Part shown: piece after piece, positions 15,806 to 22,304 of the stretch | Layout of the letters: every line of letters begins with the position of its first letter | Position numbering within the stretch: the stretch's first letter is position 1 | Assembly: GCA_934408705.1 (NCBI GenBank) | Contig: CAKRVL010000033.1 | Coordinates: 1 to 23,840 of the forward strand | DNA: 23,840 nt | Direction: 5' to 3' | DNA from: an uncultured Blautia sp. | GTDB lineage: Bacteria > Bacillota > Clostridia > Lachnospirales > Lachnospiraceae | Notes under the pieces: generated by a model | Seen by the model: the letters and a program-made list of their open reading frames with translations, nothing else | Databases searched by the model: none | What the model was told of the DNA's origin: nothing | Translations under genes and position numbers: made by a program

Positions 15806-17023
15806 TCAGTCTTTTACCCTGATCATGCCAAGAACGTTTTCACCGAGAGCTTTTACCCGCTCTTTGTATTCGCCCTGTGTCATAAGTCCGGTAATAAAAC
15901 CAAACTCTTCCGGAAGAGAATCCGGCTCGATCACCGCCTCAACTGTACCAAAAGCCTTGTCAACTTCATCCAGGGAAGTATCCTTCACACGGACAAAGAA
16001 TCTTCCTTCTACAGAATCCTGTTCCATAAGAGTCATCTCGTCATTACTCCAGTTGGTCGGGATAGTTTCATGCAGATGCTTCGCAGCCTCCACAACATCA
16101 GCCACAACAGCACTTGCAGTAGGAAGCTTACCAGCTCCGCTTCCATAAAACATGGCATCGCCAAGCATATTTCCGTGGACAAAAATACTGTTGAATACAC
16201 CATTCACGCCATAGAGCGGATTATCCTGACCTACCAGAAATGGCGCTACCATTGCATAAAAAGCTCCGTCTCCCACCTTTTTACTGGTACCAAGAAGCTT
16301 TATGCATCTTCCCATCTCTCTGGCATACTCTATATCCTCTGGTGTGATCTTAGTAATTCCTTCTGTATATACTTTCTCAAAATCCAGGAATTTTCCATAT
16401 GCAAGAGAAGAAAGGATAGCGATCTTGCGGCAGGCATCATGTCCCTCCACATCTGCAGTAGGATCGGCCTCCGCATAGCCCATCTGCTGTGCTTCCTTCA
16501 AAACGGCATCAAAGTTGGCACCCTCTTTATTCATCTTGTCCAGCATATAATTGGTTGTTCCATTTAAAATTCCGGTAACCTCATCAATGGCATCGGCTGT
16601 GAGAGATTCATTAATAGTGCGGATGATCGGAATTCCACCGCCGCAGCTGGCCTCAAAAAGGAAGTTGATTCCCTTCTCTCTGGCAATTCCCATAAGCTCC
16701 GGACCATATTTGGCAACCAGAGCTTTATTAGAAGTACACACGCTCTTGCCAGCCTCCAGTGCTCTTTTGGCAAAGTTGTATGCCGCACCGGTTCCACCCA
16801 TAACTTCTACTACGATCGTAACCTCCGGATCATTTATGATCTGCTCAAAATCATGTACAAGGATCTCCTCTACAGGATCTCCCGGAAACTCCCGAAGATC
16901 CAGGACATATTTCACCTGAAGCTCTTCTCCGGCTCTTTTGTTAATCAGTTCGTGGTTGGTGCGGATAACTTCTACAACGCCGCTTCCAACTGTGCCATAT
17001 CCTAACACTGCAATATTTATCAT
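15806..17023 (-). CDS. hom: Homoserine dehydrogenase
   Basis: Reduces aspartate semialdehyde to homoserine. The 405-residue enzyme has the N-terminal Rossmann motif GYGTVGSGV, the SNKALVAKYG catalytic-lysine region, ILNGTTNYML, GYAEADPTADVEGHDACRK (substrate site) and a C-terminal ACT domain (FFVRVKDTSLDEVDKAFG) expected to give threonine feedback. The ATG lies seven bases after the stop of the ACT-domain gene and has GGGAG upstream. It is co-transcribed with lysC. thrB and thrC are not in the window. Confidence 0.95.
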   Translation of the reverse strand: MINIAVLGYGTVGSGVVEVIRTNHELINKRAGEELQVKYVLDLREFPGDPVEEILVHDFEQIINDPEVTIVVEVMGGTGAAYNFAKRALEAGKSVCTSNKALVAKYGPELMGIAREKGINFLFEASCGGGIPIIRTINESLTADAIDEVTGILNGTTNYMLDKMNKEGANFDAVLKEAQQMGYAEADPTADVEGHDACRKIAILSSLAYGKFLDFEKVYTEGITKITPEDIEYAREMGRCIKLLGTSKKVGDGAFYAMVAPFLVGQDNPLYGVNGVFNSIFVHGNMLGDAMFYGSGAGKLPTASAVVADVVEAAKHLHETIPTNWSNDEMTLMEQDSVEGRFFVRVKDTSLDEVDKAFGTVEAVIEPDSLPEEFGFITGLMTQGEYKERVKALGENVLGMIRVKD

Positions 17024-17030
17024 CTGTCCG

Positions 17031-17483
17031 TTACTCCCTGCCTAAAATTTTTAAATAATGGATTCCCTCCATCTGCTCAATGTCATCAACCATAGCCTCT
17101 GCATCACCCTCACCGGAAAGGATCTGCACACTTAAGGTAAGAGTGGCAATACCACTTATAGGAATACTCTGATGTATAGTCAGAATATTGCCACGATTTT
17201 CTGCAATAGCCCGAAGAACATTAGATAAAATTCCCGGTTCATCGTCCATCTGTATAATAAATGTAATGGTCTTTCCTTTGGCTTCCTCATGGAAGGGAAA
17301 AATATCATCTTTATATTTATAGAAAGAGCTCCTGCTGATTCCTACAGCATCTGCTGCTTCCTGAACTGTTGCCACCCTCTTGGATTCCAGCAGCTTCTTG
17401 GCAGCTACCACATTTAGCAGTACCTCCGGTACCGCCCGCTCTCTTACTACAAAATACTTGTTCTTATCTGTTGTCTTTGGCAT
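17031..17483 (-). CDS. UPF0735-type ACT domain protein (PheB-like)
   Basis: A 150-residue cytoplasmic regulator. The N-terminal half contains a helix-turn-helix-like stretch (VATVQEAADAVGISRSSFYKYKDDIF) and the C-terminal half an ACT domain (ITFIIQMDDEPGILSNVLRAIAE). Members of this family often precede hom and are believed to respond to an amino acid, but their exact role is not settled. AAGGA precedes the ATG. It sits seven bases ahead of hom, which suggests control of, or a partner role in, the homoserine branch. Confidence 0.85.
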   Translation of the reverse strand: MPKTTDKNKYFVVRERAVPEVLLNVVAAKKLLESKRVATVQEAADAVGISRSSFYKYKDDIFPFHEEAKGKTITFIIQMDDEPGILSNVLRAIAENRGNILTIHQSIPISGIATLTLSVQILSGEGDAEAMVDDIEQMEGIHYLKILGRE

Positions 17484-17523
17484 GTCGTGTTTCCTTCCAC
17501 TTCCAGCTGCGGCAGATTATTTC

Positions 17524-18646
17524 TTATTCTGCCGGTTTCTTCGCAAGTGCGATCCACTTCAGATATGCATTAATAAAGATATCAATTGCACCATCCATAA
17601 CTGCATCTACATTTCCGGTTTCCTCGTTAGTACGATGATCCTTGACCATTGTGTATGGCTGCATAACATAAGAACGGATCTGGTTACCCCAGCCGATATC
17701 TGTTACTTCGCCTCGGATTCCGGAAAGCTTGGCCTCTGCTTCCTGCTGCTTCAGAAGATATAACTTCGCCTTCAGCATCTGCATAGCCTTATCTTTATTC
17801 ATATGCTGAGAACGCTCATTCTGACACTGTACCACAATTCCTGTAGGAAAATGGGTAATACGGATAGCAGATGAGGTCTTGTTGATATGCTGTCCACCAG
17901 CACCACTGCTTCGATAGGTATCAATACGGATATCCTCGTCATTGATCTCTACATCCAGGTCTTTCTCAATATCCGGCATAACATCACAGGATACAAAGGA
18001 GGTCTGACGCTTTCCAGCCGCATTAAACGGTGAAATACGAACCAGGCGGTGTACACCCTTCTCAGACTTCAGAAGTCCATATGCATTCTCTCCGTTAACC
18101 TGGAAGGTAACAGATTTCACACCGGCTTCATCGCCGTCCAGATAATCCAGTACCTCAATGGAAAATCCCTTACGGTCAGCCCAGCGTGTGTACATACGAT
18201 ACAGCATACCACACCAGTCACAGGCTTCTGTTCCACCTGCTCCTGCATTCAGCTTGATAATAGCATTCTCACTGTCATACTCTCCTGAAAGAAGGGTCTT
18301 CACGCGGATGCTGTCAAACTGAGCCTGGAACTCATCCAGCATTTCCTGGATTTCTTCGATCATGGACGGATCATTTTCCTCATAGCTCATCTCGATCAGG
18401 GTTTCCATATCTTCCATCTGGGTTACCAGATTCTGATAGGTCTCCATGTCGTCCTTCATGCTCTTTAATTCTTTCATTTTCTTCTGGGATACTTCTGCAT
18501 TGTCCCAGAAATCAGGCGCTTCCATTTCGCGCTCTAATTCTTCAACCCGCTTTTCCTTGTTAGCCAGGTCAAAGTGAATCCCTCACTTCCACTAATGGTT
18601 CTGTGTATGTTGCAAGAATGCTCTTGAACTGGTCTAATTCAACCAT
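17524..18646 (-). CDS. prfB: Peptide chain release factor 2, with programmed +1 frameshift
   Basis: Releases finished peptides at UGA and UAA codons. Translation starts at ATG 18646 (AAGGTG five bases upstream) and reads 25 codons, MVELDQFKSILATYTEPLVE then VRDSL, up to an in-frame TGA at 18571-18569. Skipping the T at 18571 continues as DLANKEKRVEELE for a further 348 residues, giving 373 in total, normal for RF2. The SPF tripeptide that reads the stop codon is in VRISPFNAAG, and the catalytic GGQ is in SSGAGGQHINKTSSAIR. The frameshift gives autoregulation: low RF2 slows termination at the TGA and favours the shift. It heads the run into the ACT regulator, hom and lysC. Confidence 0.95.
18568..18586 (-). 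promoter_or_regulatory. prfB programmed +1 frameshift site
   Basis: The minus strand reads GTGAGGGATTCACTTTGAC: an internal Shine-Dalgarno-like GAGGG, the slippery CTT codon, the TGA stop and a following C. This is the classic CTT-TGA-C arrangement. Confidence 0.9.
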
Positions 18647-18736
18647 AGCTTCACCTTCTTTCTTATATTTCTTCAACAATGCCGCCTTCAAAAAGGCATC
18701 GCCTGTTTTCCGGCAGCACACAGACTTTCAATCTAT

Positions 18737-18765
18737 ACAATAGCATATTTAAGGGCAAATTACAA
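18737..18765 (-). promoter_or_regulatory. Promoter for prfB
   Basis: TTGTAA (18760-18765), 17 bp, TATTGT (18737-18742) preceded by TGC to form an extended -10, about 90 bases before the prfB ATG. Confidence 0.6.
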
Positions 18766-18835
18766 TAAAAAGCAGCGGGGAGCCGGAATATGCCTTCTGT
18801 TGCAATTTTTTCTCAAAAACAGCTTTTAGAATAGG

Positions 18836-18864
18836 TTGAAATTTTTTTCTATTTCTTTTATCAT
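18836..18864 (+). promoter_or_regulatory. Promoter for the NusG_II / Gx gene pair
   Basis: TTGAAA (18836-18841), 17 bp, TATCAT (18859-18864). The start codon follows about 44 bases later. This region also carries the divergent prfB promoter. Confidence 0.55.
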
Positions 18865-18907
18865 TAACTGGTGCTTATAAAAACTGCGCCAGAGCGAGGT
18901 GTTTTAT

Positions 18908-19276
18908 TTGAAGAAAAAAGAAGCGGTATTTATTTGTTCACTGCTGGCTATTTCGGTGGTGCTTTGTATTTTTGCTTATGCGATCCCACATGGAAATCAT
19001 GGTTCCATCCGGATCACAGTGGATGGAGAGCTTTATGGGACATATTCACTGGATAAGGATCAGGTGATTCAGATTGGAGATACCAATGTGTGCGAAATTA
19101 AAGATGGTCAGGTCAAAATGACAGAGGCAGACTGCCCCGATCATCTTTGTATGAAACAGCCGGCGGTAGGCGGAGCAGGTGGCTATATTGTGTGTCTGCC
19201 TAACAGAGTTGTAATTCAGGGAGAGGGCGATTCAGATTCACAAGATTCCCCGGGTGGATTTGACGCAGTGGTATAA
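18908..19276 (+). CDS. NusG domain II membrane-anchored protein (EetA-like)
   Basis: A 122-residue protein with a lysine-rich start, one membrane helix (about residues 5-24) and an extracytoplasmic NusG-II-like domain: ITVDGELYGTYSLDKDQVI, then ADCPDHLCMKQPAVGG and YIVCLPNRVVI. The CPDxxC motif and the later Cys are typical of this family. Start choice: a TTG at 18908 lies six bases after GAGGTG and is preferred; a GTG at 18899 in frame overlaps the ribosome site. Such proteins are paired with a Gx-family membrane protein and ApbE/FMN_bind genes in many Firmicutes. I recall the Listeria EetA protein as being of this type, which would make it part of an electron-transfer conduit. The biochemical role is unknown. 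Confidence 0.82.
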   Translation: MKKKEAVFICSLLAISVVLCIFAYAIPHGNHGSIRITVDGELYGTYSLDKDQVIQIGDTNVCEIKDGQVKMTEADCPDHLCMKQPAVGGAGGYIVCLPNRVVIQGEGDSDSQDSPGGFDAVV

Positions 19277-19765
19277 ATGATGAAACAGAAGAAAATTGCT
19301 TATCTTGGACTATTCGCAGCAATTGCCATTATTTTCGGATATGTGGAATCCTTGATTCCGTTTTTCGCAGGGATTCCGGGAATGAAGCTGGGACTTGCCA
19401 ACCTGGCAGTACTCTTTGTTCTGGAAAGATATAGCTGGAAAGAAGCGGCACTGGTTTCAGTTGTACGGATTTTTGTTATCGGTTTTATGTTTGGAAGCGG
19501 ATCCAGTATTATGTATAGCCTGGCTGGTGCAGCCGTCAGTCTGATTGTGATGGTTTTTGTGAAAAACAAGGTCGGGTTCGGTCACCTTGGCGTAAGTGTG
19601 GCAGGTGGTGTTTCCCATAATATCGGACAGCTTCTGGTAGCGATTCCTGCTACCCACACCATGGGACTGCTGTATTATTATGCTCCCGCATTGATGGTGT
19701 CAGGAGTGGTTACAGGATTGCTGATTGGAATACTAACTAGAGAAGTGCTAAAAAGGATTCCGTAA
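19277..19765 (+). CDS. Gx transporter family membrane protein (heptaprenyl diphosphate synthase component I-like, EetB-like)
   Basis: A 162-residue integral membrane protein with about five helices. It matches the family labelled heptaprenyl diphosphate synthase component I or Gx transporter: LFAAIAIIFGYVESLIPFF, GIPGMKLGLANLAVLFVL, VRIFVIGFMFGSGSSIMYSL, GGVSHNIGQLLVA. The overall fold resembles ECF-type S components. It starts directly at the base after the stop of the NusG_II gene, with no good ribosome site, so translation is coupled. In the Listeria flavin-based electron-transfer locus a similar pair is, as I recall, EetB with EetA. It converges with the apbE operon. A quinone-related or cofactor-transport role is possible but unproven. 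Confidence 0.85.
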   Translation: MMKQKKIAYLGLFAAIAIIFGYVESLIPFFAGIPGMKLGLANLAVLFVLERYSWKEAALVSVVRIFVIGFMFGSGSSIMYSLAGAAVSLIVMVFVKNKVGFGHLGVSVAGGVSHNIGQLLVAIPATHTMGLLYYYAPALMVSGVVTGLLIGILTREVLKRIP

Positions 19766-19812
19766 AAAGAGCTCCGGCGATAGTTTTTCGCTATCGTCGA
19801 AGCTCTTTTTTT
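19764..19812. terminator. Strong bidirectional terminator between the Gx gene and apbE
   Basis: Sixteen-base stem with one mismatch (AGAGCTCCGGCGATAG against CTATCGTCGAAGCTCT), flanked by A5 on one side and T7 on the other. It ends both the plus-strand gene pair and the minus-strand FMN_bind/apbE operon. Confidence 0.9.
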
Positions 19813-19819
19813 ATGTAAA

Positions 19820-20884
19820 CTATGCTTTATTTACAGTGTAGCCACTCTTCATCAATTCAAACTTATCCAGCAATCCATCTGTCACATATACATTTTTGTC
19901 CTCATCTACAAATACGGCTTCTGCGCCATACTTCTCCAACAGAGGCTTCGCTTGCTCCATGCCAAGGACAAAGCAGGCGGTGGAAAGACCATCAGCCAGA
20001 TAGCCCTGAGCACATACGATTGTAACGGAAGTGAGACCATTCCAGACCGGATATCCGGTCTTTGGATCCAGAATATGATGGTAACGTTTTCCATCTTCCA
20101 GGAAATATTTTTCATAGTCACCAGATGTAGATAGAAACTGATCAGCTTCCAGGGTGATAGCCCCCAGGTAGTCACCTTCTGTATCACGAGGATCAGTGAG
20201 AGCAACTTTCCATAAAGCTCCATCTGGCTTTGTGCCATAGGTCATCACACTGCTGCCGCCAAGATTCAGAATCATGCCAGTTACCTCAGGCTGAGTTTTC
20301 AGATAGTCCATGATCAAATCACATCCCATTCCTTTTCCTACAGCACCAAGATCCAGGGTACAGCCATCAAGAAGAGTCACATTGTTTCCATCCAGCTGGA
20401 TTTTCTCGTAACCCACTGCGGGAAGAAGGCTATCGATTTCGGACTGATCCGGTACATGAGGATTTTCCCCATCAATATCCCACAGACGGATTATTTTTCC
20501 AATTGTAGGATCAAATGCTCCATTTGAAGCTTCGGAAAGCTGGCTGATTTTCTCAAGATCCGCAGCCAGCTCATCAGAGACCTCCACAGCTGCGCCATCA
20601 GCATTGTTCAGCTTAGAAATCTGGGAGTTTTCATCTGTCCAGGAAAGGAGGGTGTTTTCCATTTCCCGAAGCTTTTCACCAATCTGGGTATTGATATCCT
20701 CTCCAGAGGTGTAGAGGGTTTCGGAAACTACAGTGTCCATCGCGAAATCCGCATTTGTGTACTTTTCTATGTCGGCTGCATAAACAACTGTAGTTGTTTT
20801 TCCAAGTACAATTCCTATTATACCTATAAGCAGCAGACTGCTGCATAGAGTTCCTATCACTTGCTTTTCTCTTCTTATTTTCAT
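19820..20884 (-). CDS. apbE: FAD:protein FMN transferase (ApbE)
   Basis: Attaches FMN from FAD to threonine in SGAT-type motifs of extracytoplasmic flavoproteins. The 354-residue protein has an N-terminal membrane segment (about residues 10-36, ending VYAAD), so it acts outside the membrane. Family motifs are AFDPTIGK (123-130), DLGAVGKGMGCD (178-189), LNLGGSSV (207-213), STSGDYEKYF (252-261), HHILDPKTGYP (269-279) and DGLSTACFVLG (298-308). There is no lipobox Cys at the expected place. It is the last gene of the minus operon, 20 bases after the NapH-like gene. Its targets are expected to be the FMN_bind domains encoded just upstream, and possibly others elsewhere. The strong terminator follows. 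Confidence 0.95.
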   Translation of the reverse strand: MKIRREKQVIGTLCSSLLLIGIIGIVLGKTTTVVYAADIEKYTNADFAMDTVVSETLYTSGEDINTQIGEKLREMENTLLSWTDENSQISKLNNADGAAVEVSDELAADLEKISQLSEASNGAFDPTIGKIIRLWDIDGENPHVPDQSEIDSLLPAVGYEKIQLDGNNVTLLDGCTLDLGAVGKGMGCDLIMDYLKTQPEVTGMILNLGGSSVMTYGTKPDGALWKVALTDPRDTEGDYLGAITLEADQFLSTSGDYEKYFLEDGKRYHHILDPKTGYPVWNGLTSVTIVCAQGYLADGLSTACFVLGMEQAKPLLEKYGAEAVFVDEDKNVYVTDGLLDKFELMKSGYTVNKA

Positions 20885-20904
20885 ATCCTATTCTTTCTAC
20901 TCGA

Positions 20905-21702
20905 TTATTTATTTCCTGCTCCACTCTCTTCCCTCACCTTCGGAATTCCGATCTGAATATTCTTCTTCGGACAGATTTCCTGGCAGGCGTGACAGCAGAT
21001 ACATTCTCCTGAAAACGGGGTATCACCATCAATATCAAGATGCGCCGGACAGCGTTTTTTGCAGGCTCCGCATTTCGCCGGACAGGTGCTTCTGTCACGG
21101 TTAAACAATGCGGAGGGTGCTATTGGCATTATAGCAAAAATTGCGCCCATTGGGCAGAGGAACTGGCAGAAAAATCGTTCCTGTGTGCACATTCCGATCA
21201 TGATCAGGATCAGCAGAATGATGCCGACCTTATAAGTTGTTCCAGGCAGTCTGCCTGCAGTAAGCATAGAAAATACATCCCATGGACTCATGCCCTGAAG
21301 CTTGCTGTACCAGCCGGTAAGGATAGATACAAGGAGCACCAGAAGCCAGATATATTTCACCTTCTGCAAAATATGGATGGCTTTTTCTGAATATCCGTGA
21401 CGGCCTTTTTTATGAAAAGCCTTCAGGCGGATAAACACAGTCAGCTCGTACAAGACATCCCCAAGGGAACCAAATGCGCAGGCATATCCGCAGAAATGCC
21501 GCCCAAACAAGCAGGTTACCACAAGCAGCACGGCAGTCACATCCAGAAAGGAATTCCAGCTGATTGTCTGATGTGCTGCGATTGCCTGAAAAATGGACTT
21601 CACGCCTGCAAATGCCGTGGAAAAAAGTGCAGGGGCAAAAATGAAAAACAGAAGCTGGATACCGGCGCGGATCAGCCGGATTTTTCTCTGTCTCTTTTTC
21701 AT
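20905..21702 (-). CDS. NapH-like membrane iron-sulfur electron-transfer protein
   Basis: A 265-residue integral membrane ferredoxin of the NapH/CcoG-like family, with about four or five hydrophobic helices. Two membrane-face CxxxC motifs follow helices: C71-C75 (FCGYACAFG) and C179-C183 (FCQFLCPMG). The C-terminal part carries two 4Fe-4S motifs: C207, C211, C214, C218 and C234 or C236, C237, C240, C244. These proteins move electrons across or along the membrane, often from quinol or a soluble donor to an extracytoplasmic partner. The ATG overlaps the stop of the FMN_bind gene by four bases (ATGA), so the two are translated together. The inferred job is feeding electrons to the flavinylated proteins of this operon. 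Topology and donor are not readable here. Confidence 0.88.
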   Translation of the reverse strand: MKKRQRKIRLIRAGIQLLFFIFAPALFSTAFAGVKSIFQAIAAHQTISWNSFLDVTAVLLVVTCLFGRHFCGYACAFGSLGDVLYELTVFIRLKAFHKKGRHGYSEKAIHILQKVKYIWLLVLLVSILTGWYSKLQGMSPWDVFSMLTAGRLPGTTYKVGIILLILIMIGMCTQERFFCQFLCPMGAIFAIMPIAPSALFNRDRSTCPAKCGACKKRCPAHLDIDGDTPFSGECICCHACQEICPKKNIQIGIPKVREESGAGNK

Positions 21703-22301
21703 TGATTTTCCGCCTTTCCAAGTGCATCATTTACAGCGTTGATAATTCCAGTGGAACTGAAGGTTGCGCCGGAAATAGTGTCAACGTCTGTGCTCTGGGA
21801 AGCCAGAATGGTGCTGATCACGCCCTGTCCCTGAGAAAGGTATGCAGAGTCTTCTCCTGGTGCACTTACCACCTGAATGTCTGTAATCGTGTCATTTTCA
21901 AGTGTGACCTGAACCTGGATGTTGCCGCCAAAACCCTGGCCATCTCCTGTATATGTTCCGTTTTTGTATACAAGATTTTCCTCACTTTCAGCAGCCTCGT
22001 CTGCATCCTCTGTGGCATCCGTAGTCTCCGCATCCTTCTTCGCATCTTTCTGTGTCCTGGCTTCTGCCTCAGCTTCTTCAGCTTTTTTCTTCGCCTCTTC
22101 CTGCGCTTTGGCAGCCTCCTCAATTGCGCTAAAAATCTCTTCCTGCTGTTTTTCCAAAGCCTCTACTCTTGTAGTCAGGCTGGCAATCTGCTGGTCTTTT
22201 TCTGTATCACTGTCTTTTTTCTGCATGGAGTTGTAACCAAGGACGGCGCCAACGATCAGAAGCAGACATAAAACTCTCATAATAAAACTCTGGTATTTCA
22301 T
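21699..22301 (-). CDS. Membrane-anchored single FMN_bind domain protein
   Basis: A 200-residue extracytoplasmic flavoprotein. One membrane helix (residues 6-23), a coiled coil (about 31-84, rich in EEAxKAxEEAxKKA), an acidic spacer (85-110), then an FMN_bind domain (111-200). The flavinylation motif is DTISGATFSS with the acceptor Thr at position 180. The sequence SAPGEDSAYLSQGQGVISTI puts its domain with the first visible domain of the neighbouring large protein rather than with the other three. It starts four bases after the stop of that gene and overlaps the NapH-like gene, so it probably forms the step between the NapH-like protein and the larger surface flavoprotein; this order is inferred. 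Confidence 0.92.
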   Translation of the reverse strand: MKYQSFIMRVLCLLLIVGAVLGYNSMQKKDSDTEKDQQIASLTTRVEALEKQQEEIFSAIEEAAKAQEEAKKKAEEAEAEARTQKDAKKDAETTDATEDADEAAESEENLVYKNGTYTGDGQGFGGNIQVQVTLENDTITDIQVVSAPGEDSAYLSQGQGVISTILASQSTDVDTISGATFSSTGIINAVNDALGKAENQ

Positions 22302-22304
22302 GGG

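Noticed and set aside
15719..16567. 282-codon plus-strand open frame opposite hom
   Set aside because: Antisense to the conserved homoserine dehydrogenase; no domain or ribosome site.
18525..18646. Frameshift error or broken prfB
   Set aside because: The break is exactly at the known CTT-TGA-C programmed site, with normal sequence on both sides.
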